23,909 nucleotides of DNA from a virus: positions 1 to 23,909 of the IMG/VR virus record IMGVR_UViG_3300009537_000178; one strand, 5' to 3'. The notes below the pieces were generated by a model that was not told the origin of the DNA, did no database searches, and worked only from the letters and a program-made list of their open reading frames with translations. Of this stretch, positions 1 to 7,064 are shown in pieces. The first letter of the stretch is position 1. The number at the start of each line of letters is the position of its first letter. A program made the translations under genes and the position numbers.

Positions 1-1
1 T

Positions 2-31
2 CCTTTCGGCCCCGTGAATCCAAGAGGCTAG
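2..31 (+). CDS. C-terminal tail of an upstream gene (partial)
   Basis: Frame +2 reads nine codons ending PFGPVNPRG and a TAG stop at 29-31. In this densely packed operon that is consistent with the end of an upstream gene cut by the window edge. Too little is visible to assign a product. It is not certain to be coding: frame +1, which holds the next gene, is also open to the window edge. Confidence 0.3.
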   Translation, partial: PFGPVNPRG

Positions 32-96
32 ACGCATTCGAGCGTTGCTGGCCATGCCATCAACTCTTTGGCGATGGTATCGGTGGCGGTCACGCC

Positions 97-867
97 ATGC
101 CGGCAGGGGCCCACACCCGCCCCTGCGAGGTGTGCGGGGCATCGTTCACCCCAAGGCTGAAACATCCCGACGACGTCCGGTGCCGTACCTGTCGATCCCT
201 CACGGACAAGGCCACGGCGGAAAACGAGATCCGCGCCGGGGCCGGTTTTGATGCGGCATTCGTGCCCATACCGGTCAAGTCCGCGCCGACACATTCGGCT
301 GCACCGATGCGACAGGTTGTGTTCGACCTTGAGACGTTCGCGCTCGACCGTGGTTGGGGCGTCATCCTCATGGCCCATTTTATGGTCCATGGCGACGGTG
401 AGGTGAAGTGGTTCAAGTTCGATGCGCGTCAGGCTCCGGGGTGGCCCGACGTCCGCGATGATGACTCGTGGATCACTACTCAGTGCCTGTCCGTGCTGAA
501 GGGTTGCCATATCGCGTATGCTCACAATGGGCGTAACTTCGACATCCCGTACCTGAATTCGTCGGCGTTGAAGTATGGGATTGAGAGGCTCAAGATCAAG
601 CTCATTGATCCCGTCCAGATCGCGAGGAAGAACTATCGGATTGGGAACAACTCGTTGTCTGCGCTGGCGGACTTCCTGGATCTGGAGGAGAGCAAGCTGC
701 ACCTGAGTCCGGATGTGTGGCGCAAGGCGCTGTTCAACAACGATCAGGCCATGTGGGATTTGTTGGCTGAACGCTGCACGTCCGACGTGGAGTTACTGAA
801 TGCCGTTGCATCCCGCGTCACTTCCGATGTGGGCATGGTCGATTACGGCGGGAGCGCGTGGCGCTAA
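97..867 (+). CDS. DEDD-family 3'-5' exonuclease (RNase H-like) with N-terminal zinc ribbon
   Basis: This is a 256-residue protein. Cys10/Cys13 and Cys29/Cys32 form a zinc-ribbon-like pair of CxxC motifs. The RNase H-like exonuclease fold follows: Exo I is FDLET (Asp77, Glu79), Exo II is AHNGRNFD (Asp149) and Exo III is RCTSDVELL (Asp230). All four acidic residues expected for two-metal catalysis are present. The Tyr usual four residues before the last Asp in the Y-type group is Arg226. Phage enzymes of this kind act in DNA replication, repair or degradation of host DNA; the exact role is unknown. The reading frame is open upstream to base 1, but no ATG, GTG or TTG lies in frame between the preceding stop at 29-31 and ATG 97, so 97 is the best start. 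The end overlaps the next gene by 10 nt. Confidence 0.8.
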   Translation: MPAGAHTRPCEVCGASFTPRLKHPDDVRCRTCRSLTDKATAENEIRAGAGFDAAFVPIPVKSAPTHSAAPMRQVVFDLETFALDRGWGVILMAHFMVHGDGEVKWFKFDARQAPGWPDVRDDDSWITTQCLSVLKGCHIAYAHNGRNFDIPYLNSSALKYGIERLKIKLIDPVQIARKNYRIGNNSLSALADFLDLEESKLHLSPDVWRKALFNNDQAMWDLLAERCTSDVELLNAVASRVTSDVGMVDYGGSAWR

Positions 868-1343
868 AACTCCCCGAGTCGGTGGACTTTCCGTTCGGGG
901 TATCGTTCCCCGTCCGAATCGGCCCCGTCGACAGGAACGAGGGCTACTTCCACGCCCCCAATGGGGACATCCGGCGCGGTCATATTGCCATAGAGGACAA
1001 CCTCCGGTATCGCCGCCGCCTTTACGTCTTCACCCACGAGGTGATACACGCCTCTGCCGCCTGGCTTCGGTGGGTCGTGTCGACCCCGCGCACCCCACGG
1101 CGTATTCCGTCCAGCGTCACGTTTCCGTTCGGCTATCACGTCCGTGTGCAGCGTCCCGAACAGCACAAGGACGGGAGTTTCTTCGAGTACCCTCACCCGC
1201 GTATAGTTGTTCCTTCCGACATCCCGCGTCCCGTTCATGCGTTCGCTTGGGCGTTGAATGATGGGGTGAACGAGTGGTCATTGTGGGTCCACGACCACTA
1301 CATCGAAAGACGTGGCGATCCCGCCGAATGGTTGAACAAATGA
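858..1343 (+). CDS. Small protein with HExxH motif, metallopeptidase-like
   Basis: A 161-residue protein of unknown family. Its one recognisable signature is HEVIH at residues 60-64, preceded by hydrophobic LYVFT. This is the zinc-binding HExxH arrangement of metallopeptidases and of SprT-like or other zincin-fold proteins. No clear third ligand can be named, though downstream His residues (for example in WVHDHY near the C-terminus) are candidates. Many short motifs are aromatic or prolyl (FPFG, YPHPR), suggesting a compact beta-rich fold. The start is GTG 858, overlapping the exonuclease end by 10 nt, and its stop overlaps the methyltransferase start as ATGA. Its placement between a nuclease and a DNA methyltransferase would fit a DNA-metabolism accessory, but no function is claimed. 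A chance HExxH in an otherwise unrelated protein is possible. Confidence 0.7.
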   Translation: MALKLPESVDFPFGVSFPVRIGPVDRNEGYFHAPNGDIRRGHIAIEDNLRYRRRLYVFTHEVIHASAAWLRWVVSTPRTPRRIPSSVTFPFGYHVRVQRPEQHKDGSFFEYPHPRIVVPSDIPRPVHAFAWALNDGVNEWSLWVHDHYIERRGDPAEWLNK

Positions 1344-2320
1344 CGTGGCGCATTTTGACTGGTGACGCGCTGGAGCAACTCGGGACGCTGCCAGCCGAAT
1401 CGGTCCAGTGCTGCGTTACGAGTCCGCCGTATTGGGGGCTGCGGGACTACGGCGTCGAGGGGCAACTCGGAATGGAAAAGACGCCCGAGGAGTACGTGGC
1501 GCGCATGGTCGAGGTGTTCCGCGAGGTGCGGCGCGTGCTGCGGGATGACGGGACGCTGTGGCTGAATCTCGGGGACAGGTACATGGCCCGCCAGTTCGGA
1601 TGGGGCACAAAGAACGACCGTTCTTGGGCTGCGTATCACCGGGAGGCTGGAGATGAGAGAAAATCAGCGCCGCGCACAGGGCACGAAGCCGAAGGGTCCG
1701 GGGAGATGTGCCGCCGCACCGGCCTCAAGCCCAAGGATCTCGTCGGCATCCCGTGGCGCGTCGCTTTCGCGCTCCAGGCGGACGGCTGGTGGCTGCGCTC
1801 AGACATCATCTGGTCGAAGCCAAACCCGATGCCGGAGAGCGTGACGGATCGGCCGACCAAGGCGCACGAATACCTGTTCCTGCTCACCAAGTCGAAGCGG
1901 TACTTCTACGACGCGGATGCGATTGTGGAGGACGCTACGAATGCAGGCGGGCGGGCGGGCTACGCTGGTTATTCGGCGCGGGCCGTGGCGATGGGTCGCG
2001 AACCGAGCGGAAACGAGAAACCGGGCGTCGTGGCGCTGAACGGAGACACCCGCAACCGCCGCACCGTCTGGACCATCCCCACGCAGCCCTTCCCGGGCGC
2101 GCACTTCGCCGTGATGCCTCCGGCCATCGTCGAGCCGTGCATCCTTGCGGGCGCACCGTTCGGCGCGACCGTGCTGGACCCGTTCACCGGGGCCGGCACG
2201 GTCGGCGTCGTGGCGCTTCGTCTCGGCCGCTCGTTCGTCGGGATTGAGCTTAACCCCGAGTACGTCGATCTGGCATCGCGACGTATCCATGACGACGCGC
2301 CACTGCTAAATCAAGCATGA
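1340..2320 (+). CDS. Site-specific DNA methyltransferase (N4-cytosine/N6-adenine, beta-type order)
   Basis: This 326-residue enzyme transfers a methyl group from S-adenosylmethionine to an exocyclic amino group of a DNA base. Catalytic motif IV is TSPPYW at residues 27-32. The SAM-binding motif I, DPFTGAGT, lies near residues 280-287, followed by FVGIELNPEY. Motif IV before motif I is the permuted beta-class order. SPPY rather than DPPY is common in N4-cytosine enzymes, but the base cannot be decided by eye. ATG 1340 is preferred because it overlaps the previous stop as ATGA and sits just before the conserved WRILTGDALEQL start; an in-frame ATG at 1328 and a more upstream GTG at 1274 are alternatives. 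No restriction endonuclease is adjacent, so an orphan methylase protecting phage DNA from host restriction is the simplest reading. Confidence 0.92.
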   Translation: MTWRILTGDALEQLGTLPAESVQCCVTSPPYWGLRDYGVEGQLGMEKTPEEYVARMVEVFREVRRVLRDDGTLWLNLGDRYMARQFGWGTKNDRSWAAYHREAGDERKSAPRTGHEAEGSGEMCRRTGLKPKDLVGIPWRVAFALQADGWWLRSDIIWSKPNPMPESVTDRPTKAHEYLFLLTKSKRYFYDADAIVEDATNAGGRAGYAGYSARAVAMGREPSGNEKPGVVALNGDTRNRRTVWTIPTQPFPGAHFAVMPPAIVEPCILAGAPFGATVLDPFTGAGTVGVVALRLGRSFVGIELNPEYVDLASRRIHDDAPLLNQA

Positions 2321-2371
2321 CCATACTTCAATTTCCGCTAGCGGTCCAAAAACACCGCGAGCATTTTCCCC

Positions 2372-2376
2372 GGAGG
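2372..2376 (+). promoter_or_regulatory. Shine-Dalgarno GGAGG deciding the DUF6378-like start
   Basis: GGAGG lies 12 nt before ATG 2389. The competing in-frame ATG 2317, which overlaps the methyltransferase stop, has no purine-rich site upstream. The spacing is slightly long but supports 2389. Confidence 0.5.
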
Positions 2377-2388
2377 GTAAAAAGAAAC

Positions 2389-2748
2389 ATGACCGTACTA
2401 GAAAAGGCCGCAGCAGCCAACAAGGACAGGGCGGAGAGATACGGGCATCCGTTCGACCACTTCAGTCGCACCGTGAAACTCATCAACGTGCGTTTCGCGC
2501 ACAAGCTCAAAGAACCGCTTTCGCCGCTGGACTGGCCGCTCATGATGGAGCTGGACAAGATCGCGCGAGGTGACGACACCGACGCGAAACAGAATGATGA
2601 CGACACGGACATTGCCGGGTACGCTAACGCTCGTGGAATAGTGAAGTGTAGAATGCAGCAACGGCCCGGTGTTTTGACCGCATCGCAACGGCTCGCAAAG
2701 GTGATGGCGGAGGATTGGATGAAATGGCACCACCGCCCGCAAAGGTGA
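2389..2748 (+). CDS. DUF6378-like phage protein
   Basis: A 119-residue protein resembling the phage DUF6378 family of unknown function. It keeps the family pattern: an AAAANKDRAERYGHPFDHF segment, then SPLDWPLMMELDKIAR, then a D-D-T-D-IAGYA element. Such proteins have a helical, MazG-like look with conserved acidic residues, but no activity is established. The start is chosen at ATG 2389 because of the GGAGG upstream and because the family similarity begins there. ATG 2317 would add 24 residues and overlap the methyltransferase stop. The C-terminus appears altered by a 44-bp duplication: without it the frame would continue into ...[12 protein letters not shown] and stop at 2790-2792. Confidence 0.75.
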   Translation: MTVLEKAAAANKDRAERYGHPFDHFSRTVKLINVRFAHKLKEPLSPLDWPLMMELDKIARGDDTDAKQNDDDTDIAGYANARGIVKCRMQQRPGVLTASQRLAKVMAEDWMKWHHRPQR

Positions 2749-2765
2749 TGGCGGAGGATCGGATG
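2694..2765 (+). repeat. 44-bp-period direct repeat
   Basis: A perfect 22-bp unit at 2694-2715 recurs at 2738-2759. With one mismatch the match extends a further 6 bp (2694-2721 versus 2738-2765). The period of 44 is not a multiple of three, so the second copy falls out of frame and truncates or rewrites the C-terminus of the DUF6378-like gene. The second copy also supplies the GGAGG nearest to the next gene. Confidence 0.85.
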
Positions 2766-2781
2766 GAAGCGCGACAAGAGG

Positions 2782-3468
2782 GTGTGGCGTAAGGGCACGA
2801 TAGCGGCGCTTCCCCTTATCGCAGTCGTCGCGTGTCATCCTCGTGCTAACTTTGTTGTTGCACCGCCGAAGCCGCCAGACAGTCTCCGCGACGTGGTTCA
2901 GTTGTTTGTGGATCACGGTGGCAGTACGACCCGGGGGCACGGGTTTGTCTCCGCCTACAGGCTCTATACCGCAGCCCACCTTCTACGGGGGGATCGGGAT
3001 AAGGTTTGGTGGCTGAGCAACGCCTCTCGGGGCGAGGCGAGAGTTGTTTGGGTGGACCGTGAGCGCGATATTGCCGTGCTGTCGCCATCGGCATCAGTGG
3101 GGGGAGAATTCTTACCCGCATCCATCCCGTTCGCCAACAGAGAGCCGATGCTGGGCGAGCGGTTGTGGTGGGTGGCCTTCGAGGATTACGGCGAGTTTGA
3201 TGACGTCCGGTCGATTCCGTACCATGGCTACTATCGTGGTCGTGGACCCGACGGAACGTTCATCATCGACGGAGCAACATATTGGGGTTATTCGGGCGGC
3301 CCCATCGTTATCGATGCCGGCGCGGTCGTCGGGTTCGCATCGCAGCTCGGAATACTGAAGCAGGGGGTTAAGGTCGCAATGACGCACGACAATCCGATGC
3401 GAGCACTTCTCTTGGTTCGCGCTGTAGGGTTCGGCAGATACCTGTCGGATCACCCCAAGAAACCGTGA
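2782..3468 (+). CDS. Trypsin-like serine protease, predicted lipoprotein
   Basis: This is a 228-residue protein with a chymotrypsin/HtrA-type catalytic triad in the right order: His66 in TAAHLL, Asp96 in RERDIAVL, and Ser171 in GYSGGPIV. The N-terminus has a basic start, a hydrophobic stretch and a lipobox-like VVAC (Cys18), so I infer export and lipid anchoring at the periplasmic face of a membrane. No PDZ domain follows the protease. The start is GTG 2782, the only start codon in frame after an upstream stop; AAGAG is very close and GGAGG (2753-2757) is distant, so the exact start is uncertain. Its stop overlaps the next start as GTGA. It sits among secreted proteins, not head genes, which argues against a prohead protease. 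It could process host envelope proteins, phage proteins or competing phage components; the substrate is unknown. Confidence 0.85.
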   Translation: MWRKGTIAALPLIAVVACHPRANFVVAPPKPPDSLRDVVQLFVDHGGSTTRGHGFVSAYRLYTAAHLLRGDRDKVWWLSNASRGEARVVWVDRERDIAVLSPSASVGGEFLPASIPFANREPMLGERLWWVAFEDYGEFDDVRSIPYHGYYRGRGPDGTFIIDGATYWGYSGGPIVIDAGAVVGFASQLGILKQGVKVAMTHDNPMRALLLVRAVGFGRYLSDHPKKP

Positions 3469-4157
3469 AGAGTCTGACCCCCTACCATTGGCGTCGTGTC
3501 GCGTTATGGGTGCTGCTCTTTGGCGCATTGACGTTGATGCTCGCTAGCTGTGGCGGCATCGACATCGACCATGTTGCGTGCATCGCCCTGCCGGGTCACA
3601 CCTACGAGTACGATTCAGATGAGGAGAGATTCGTATGTATACCCCCGCCACCAACGCCTACGCCAAGCCCTACGCCTGTCCCCACGGCCACCCCTACACC
3701 GCAACCGACGCCGACGCCGACTCCAGCCCCGCCCACCCCCTCACCCACACCTACACCGCAACCGACGGTTGTACCTACTCCGCAACCCACGCCGCTCCCG
3801 TCTTGTCTCGTTGAGTGGGAGTGGAAGTACATCTGCGAGCATCGGAGTTGTGACGTTCAGGTGAGCCCCGAGCCCGCCGAGTTCGGTGCGCCCGTGCAGC
3901 AGGTGGTGGAATCGCTTGACCGTAGACGTATTCGAGAGGATGATGTGCCCGCTTACGTCGCTGAGGTCGCAGAGGGATTGCGCGGGATGGGGTGGTGCGT
4001 GGCAACGAGAGCGGACGACCGTGACGTGAGTCACGACGAGGTGGGATTGTGGCGGGGGAAGCGCCGGGAACATTGGGACGTGTGCGTGAGTACGGGCGAG
4101 GGTTGGTGCACTACCGAGCACTACTTCCTTGCCGCAAGGGGCAAGCCGGCATCTTGA
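3465..4157 (+). CDS. Predicted lipoprotein with Pro/Thr-rich linker
   Basis: A 230-residue protein with an N-terminal hydrophobic segment ending in lipobox LASC (Cys29), so probably lipid-anchored outside the inner membrane. A short Cys-containing stretch (Cys39, Cys58) is followed by a Pro/Thr/Ser-rich linker of roughly residues 60-113. A C-terminal domain of about 115 residues then follows, with several cysteines ([22 protein letters not shown]) that suggest disulfides. The linker looks like an extended stalk holding the C-terminal domain away from the membrane. I do not recognise the C-terminal domain. GTG 3465 overlaps the protease stop, and the gene stop overlaps the next TTG start. An o-spanin is conceivable from the lipobox and prolines, but it is far longer than usual. 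A superinfection-exclusion or surface moron role is an alternative. Confidence 0.75.
   Translation: MKSLTPYHWRRVALWVLLFGALTLMLASCGGIDIDHVACIALPGHTYEYDSDEERFVCIPPPPTPTPSPTPVPTATPTPQPTPTPTPAPPTPSPTPTPQPTVVPTPQPTPLPSCLVEWEWKYICEHRSCDVQVSPEPAEFGAPVQQVVESLDRRRIREDDVPAYVAEVAEGLRGMGWCVATRADDRDVSHDEVGLWRGKRREHWDVCVSTGEGWCTTEHYFLAARGKPAS
3640..3806 (+). repeat. Low-complexity repeats encoding the Pro/Thr linker
   Basis: Degenerate short repeats of CCNACN codons, including several near-copies of acaccgcaaccgacg. They encode about 55 residues of alternating Pro and Thr/Ser. The tract length is likely to vary between relatives by slippage or recombination. Confidence 0.8.
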
Positions 4158-4555
4158 TCGCCCCATTTCTCGCTGCCGTTACGATGTTTTCTCCGGCGCA
4201 GACCGACCAATACATCGCAGACTATGTGGGTCGGCTCGAGACTGTGGAGAAAAAGATCGAGGCCCTGGATCGGTCGCGGACGGACTGCGATCTTCTTGTA
4301 GCCGCTGGTGGGTTAGACTTGTATTCGACGGCGTATGCTCTCGCGCGGAATCCCGACGCACGGGAGTCGAATCCGCTCGGGTTCAATACGGAGGCCCGTA
4401 TCGCCATTAAGGCTATATCCATCCCCGCCGGTTGTTTTGCCGCACGCAAGTTGCGTTTGAGCGGACGGGACGGATGGGCGACAGGGTTGACGTTGGCTAA
4501 CGTTGCGGCGCACGTCGTCATCGCCGGATTGAATTTCAGGAAGGGTGGACAATGA
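4154..4555 (+). CDS. Small membrane protein, DUF5658-like, holin candidate
   Basis: A 133-residue protein. I choose TTG 4154 because it overlaps the previous stop as TTGA and starts a hydrophobic leader, [13 protein letters not shown] helical segment (about residues 15-35, [14 protein letters not shown]) follows, then a membrane-associated region with [10 protein letters not shown], an ARESNPLG motif, [14 protein letters not shown] and a C-terminal hydrophobic stretch ([13 protein letters not shown]). The L-D-x-x-S-T...E-x-NP-L pattern resembles small integral membrane proteins of the DUF5658 type often found in phages. Location in a run of envelope-directed genes makes a lysis role such as holin possible but unproven. 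An upstream in-frame start exists around 4049 but would overlap the previous gene by more than 100 nt. Confidence 0.65.
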   Translation: MIAPFLAAVTMFSPAQTDQYIADYVGRLETVEKKIEALDRSRTDCDLLVAAGGLDLYSTAYALARNPDARESNPLGFNTEARIAIKAISIPAGCFAARKLRLSGRDGWATGLTLANVAAHVVIAGLNFRKGGQ

Positions 4556-4677
4556 CGTTTGGACTATGGGGTTTCATCGTGAAGTTGGCGCAGATCATCA
4601 CCAAGGGTCGCGCCGCGGGGCTATGGAAGAATGGTCAGGGTCCAGTGGTCCGCGACCCACGCAATGGGCCCAAGTGA
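4552..4677 (+). CDS. Short 41-residue protein
   Basis: ATG 4552 overlaps the previous stop as ATGA, and the TGA at 4675-4677 overlaps the next GTG start as GTGA, exactly the coupling used throughout this operon. The product begins [19 protein letters not shown], an amphipathic or weakly hydrophobic N-terminus, and ends with a polar, proline-containing tail (VVRDPRNGPK). There are no cysteines and no recognised family. A small membrane-associated peptide is possible. The evidence is purely architectural. Confidence 0.55.
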   Translation: MTFGLWGFIVKLAQIITKGRAAGLWKNGQGPVVRDPRNGPK

Positions 4678-5072
4678 CAGCACTGTCGTTCGAGCGGATA
4701 ACGCACCCGCGTTACAAGTTTCAGCTCACGTCCGACTACTGGCACGTGATGAGGCTGCCGCTGAAGTTTGTGGGCCCACAGACGGACCATATCGCCTATG
4801 GCGGGGGAGTTCTCCTCATTTCCAAGGGCTATTGCTGGGACGGTCCGAGCGGTCCGACGGTGGACACGGTGGATGCGCTTCAGGCGAGCCTCGTTCATGA
4901 CGCCCTGTATCAATTGATTCGCGAGGGGTTTTTGCCGCAGTCATTCCGACGCGAGGCCGACGCGGAATTGTACAAGATTGCGAGACGTGAGGGGATGCCG
5001 CTGTGGCGTGCCGCGTACTGGTATGTCGGGCTGCGATTCTTTGGCTGGACCGCGACCCGGGGAGCGTCATGA
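4674..5072 (+). CDS. DUF1353-like phage protein
   Basis: A 132-residue protein starting at GTG 4674, which overlaps the stop of the preceding short gene as GTGA. It carries the hallmark of DUF1353: a beta-rich first half, then YCWDGPSGPTVDT and LVHDALYQLIREG, then an Arg/Ala/Asp-rich helix with AD..LY and a C-terminal GLRFFGW. The invariant His-Asp pair in VHDALY looks like an active or metal site, but no biochemical function is established. DUF1353 genes are common in tailed phages, often near lysis or tail genes. A longer reading from 4545 exists but would overlap the 41-residue gene throughout and lacks family similarity upstream. Confidence 0.8.
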   Translation: MTALSFERITHPRYKFQLTSDYWHVMRLPLKFVGPQTDHIAYGGGVLLISKGYCWDGPSGPTVDTVDALQASLVHDALYQLIREGFLPQSFRREADAELYKIARREGMPLWRAAYWYVGLRFFGWTATRGAS

Positions 5073-5845
5073 TTCGCGCATTCGTTTTGTCTCTCACCGT
5101 CGCCACAACCCTCCAAGTAGTACTTGCGCCACAGTATGATTTGTGCGGCGATACCGTTCCGGGGGCGTACAAGACCGGGTGCTCGAGCACTGCGGTAGAC
5201 AAGGCTGCGGTGTTTGTCGCAACGAGCAGCATGTATCTCAGCCTTACGAACAAGCCCGCCCTGGAGATGACGACGGGCGCGGACTTCACCGTGTGGGCGC
5301 GGGTCTACATGATCTCCGATACGGTACACGGTATCGGGTCGATGGGTGGGGAGGCCCATGCCGATGCGGGGTGGGCGCTGTACAACACGCAAAGTTACGC
5401 TTGTTGTCACGGGGCGGTTACTCGGCAGGTTGATGTTGTCGCGTGGAGTGCCGATAGTTGGAAGACGGTGGGGACCGTGGTGCTGGAGGGGGCCGACACG
5501 GTGGAGGCCTACTTTGGGGGCTCCCCGAGTGGATCACCGACGGCCTTCGACCAAGCGGACGTTGACTCCAACGACGTGCTTAACGTTGGTTCGTGGAAGT
5601 CTGGCGGGCTTCCGCTCGACGGGAAGATCAGCATCTTTGCGATCTGGCCCACGACGGGGATGAGCGACGCGAACATGACGACGCTTGAGGGGGTGTCGTT
5701 CTGCTCCGACATTACCACCGAGGGACTCGCAGCCCCTGAGATTTGCTGCGACTTCGACGACGATGTGGTGACGTGCGATGGTGGGGTGACGAGCTACACG
5801 CTGACGAACAACAACGGCGTGACGCTAGGGGACGGTCCGGCATGA
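5069..5845 (+). CDS. Secreted LamG-like (concanavalin-type) protein
   Basis: A 258-residue protein starting at ATG 5069 (ATGA overlap, GGGGAG upstream). The N-terminus MIRAFVLSLTVATTLQVVLA is a typical signal peptide. The central region fits a LamG/concanavalin-like jelly roll: FTVWARVYM strand, a GWALYN strand, AWSADSWKTV, a property strand with VEAYFGG, then NVGSWKSGGLPLDGKISIFAIW and a closing MSDANMTTLEG. These domains usually bind carbohydrate or mediate adhesion. Paired cysteines (CGD, TGC, ACC, SFC, CC, TC) suggest disulfides in the periplasm or outside. A short beta-rich C-terminal tail follows the domain. It could be an exported surface-binding factor or a virion adhesin, although a signal peptide is atypical for a virion protein. 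Confidence 0.65.
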   Translation: MIRAFVLSLTVATTLQVVLAPQYDLCGDTVPGAYKTGCSSTAVDKAAVFVATSSMYLSLTNKPALEMTTGADFTVWARVYMISDTVHGIGSMGGEAHADAGWALYNTQSYACCHGAVTRQVDVVAWSADSWKTVGTVVLEGADTVEAYFGGSPSGSPTAFDQADVDSNDVLNVGSWKSGGLPLDGKISIFAIWPTTGMSDANMTTLEGVSFCSDITTEGLAAPEICCDFDDDVVTCDGGVTSYTLTNNNGVTLGDGPA

Positions 5846-6264
5846 AAAGGGTTGCAGCGATACTCACCCTGCTCCCCCTGGTGGCATCAGCGCAGACACG
5901 GGGTCAGGTCGAGATCGATCTCGCGGCATTGTGCGCGCTCGTGGATGTCGCCCAGCCCGCCTACATGGCGGCGAATGACGGCTGGCCGTTCCGGTGCTTC
6001 CCACCGAACTATCGGTTGGATGGATGCGGGGACGTAATCGGTCCGGGAAACCTCGCCAGGGCCAATGCTGCGGGGTTTCGCGTTGATGTGTGGAAGGAGG
6101 GTGGTGCGAATGCGGGGCAGTCGGACGGAAACGGCTGGTCATGCTCTGCGGTCCACGACGGTGAGCGTAAGCGTCTCGCCCCTCGACGTGTCCCGGGCAG
6201 AAGTGGGCGCCCCCCAAACACGAACCACCGGGCAGCGCACGAGTGGGGGGAAGAGGGTTCGTGA
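5842..6264 (+). CDS. Small secreted cysteine-containing protein
   Basis: A 140-residue protein at ATG 5842, overlapping the previous stop as ATGA. The N-terminus MKRVAAILTLLPLVASAQT is a clear cleavable signal peptide with an ASA-Q cleavage site. The mature part has cysteines in ALCALV, FRCFPP, DGCGD and WSCS, consistent with two disulfides. The last 45 residues are basic and proline-rich and look disordered. No family recognised. It ends just before the GTG of the next gene. An overlapping ATG at 6110 with AAGGAGG at 6094-6100 starts another frame, which I treat as a shadow because of its Ser/Arg-only composition. Confidence 0.6.
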   Translation: MKRVAAILTLLPLVASAQTRGQVEIDLAALCALVDVAQPAYMAANDGWPFRCFPPNYRLDGCGDVIGPGNLARANAAGFRVDVWKEGGANAGQSDGNGWSCSAVHDGERKRLAPRRVPGRSGRPPNTNHRAAHEWGEEGS

Positions 6265-6609
6265 GTGCTTAACGGAGGCAAGCAGACGCTCACGCTCGCC
6301 GGAGTCCTTGGGGCCCTCGTCATCGTCTTCGGCGTTTGGAATGCTGCGCCATGGATTACGTCCGCTGTGGCCGCCGAGCAAACAAAGAGACTCGAAGAGC
6401 GAATCGGTCGCGTTGAAGTCAAGACGGATCGACATGCGGACGCGTGGGCGCACACGGGTGCCGCCGAAGCGCACGCACAGCAGCGGCAGCTATTGAAGGA
6501 GCATGAGCGCCGGATCGAACGCCTAGAGGGTACGCTGGCGGAGATCGACCGGAAGGTGAGCAGGATACTTGCCCTGATGGAAAGAGGGGCATTGGAGGCA
6601 GTTAGATGA
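6265..6609 (+). CDS. Membrane-anchored coiled-coil protein, spanin/holin-like
   Basis: A 114-residue protein at GTG 6265, preceded at good spacing by a purine-rich GGGGGGAAGAGGG. One N-terminal transmembrane helix (about residues 9-36, LTLAGVLGALVIVFGVWNAA...) is followed by a long charged helix with heptad-like spacing (TKRLEERIGRVEVK and EHERRIERLEGTLAEIDRKVSRILALM). This single helix plus periplasmic coiled coil is the architecture of i-spanins (Rz-type), and also of some holin-associated proteins. No embedded lipobox-bearing o-spanin was found in the alternate frames. The assignment rests on topology only. Confidence 0.65.
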   Translation: MLNGGKQTLTLAGVLGALVIVFGVWNAAPWITSAVAAEQTKRLEERIGRVEVKTDRHADAWAHTGAAEAHAQQRQLLKEHERRIERLEGTLAEIDRKVSRILALMERGALEAVR

Positions 6610-7064
6610 GTAATCGTAAACTGCTCGCCGCCGGTATGGTGGTGAGCTACGTTCTCTTGGTGTGGGTCACGGCGGGACTCGCATATAACAGGAAGTACAC
6701 CAGCGGTAGCACCGGGCTTTCCGTCACCACGTCGACACAGTACGTTGCGTTCGAGCACCACACAGACCTTGACGGGGACGGCGCCACCACCGACGAGGAC
6801 TTCTTGGCCAACACGGTAGTGATCCACAACGCCAATGCCGCTGCGGGCGACCCGTGCTACTACCTCCTCGTCAATGCCGACGGTGCCGCTATCGCAGCAA
6901 CGACGACGAACGGGTCACGTATCGCTGCGAATTCTACTCGGACCGAGGTGTTCGATCTCGCTTTCGGCGGGCAAGGCTGGAAGGGGATCGCTATGGTGTC
7001 GGCCGCGGGCGAAACCTGCACGGCATACGTCGATGCCTACGGTTCCGTTCCGGTGTCCCCATAA
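6606..7064 (+). CDS. Exported protein of unknown function
   Basis: A 152-residue protein at ATG 6606, overlapping the previous stop as ATGA. The N-terminus (LLAAGMVVSYVLLVWVTAGLAYN) is a signal peptide or anchor. The rest is beta-rich with Thr, Ala and Gly, a D-D-DGD-T-DE acidic stretch near residue 58 (HTDLDGDGATTDEDF) that looks like a calcium-binding dockerin-type loop, and two cysteines (DPCYY, ETCTAY) likely to form a disulfide. No family is recognised. It is the last of the envelope-directed genes; the next start is 29 nt downstream. Confidence 0.6.
   Translation: MSNRKLLAAGMVVSYVLLVWVTAGLAYNRKYTSGSTGLSVTTSTQYVAFEHHTDLDGDGATTDEDFLANTVVIHNANAAAGDPCYYLLVNADGAAIAATTTNGSRIAANSTRTEVFDLAFGGQGWKGIAMVSAAGETCTAYVDAYGSVPVSP

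Noticed and set aside
872-900. CCCCGA/TCGGGG inverted repeat
   Set aside because: Six base pairs with a 17-nt loop, inside a gene and without a U tract. Not convincing as a terminator.
2782-3468. Serine protease as a prohead maturation protease
   Set aside because: It has a signal peptide with lipobox and is far from the head genes; P22-type coats are not known to need proteolytic maturation.
3640-3806. Possible CRISPR-like or tandem repeat array
   Set aside because: Repeats are short, degenerate and in frame, encoding a Pro/Thr linker; no spacers.
6065-6496. Alternative + strand frame with AAGGAGG before ATG 6110
   Set aside because: Composition is nearly all Ser, Arg, Thr and Pro, typical of an out-of-frame reading, and it runs into the membrane coiled-coil gene.
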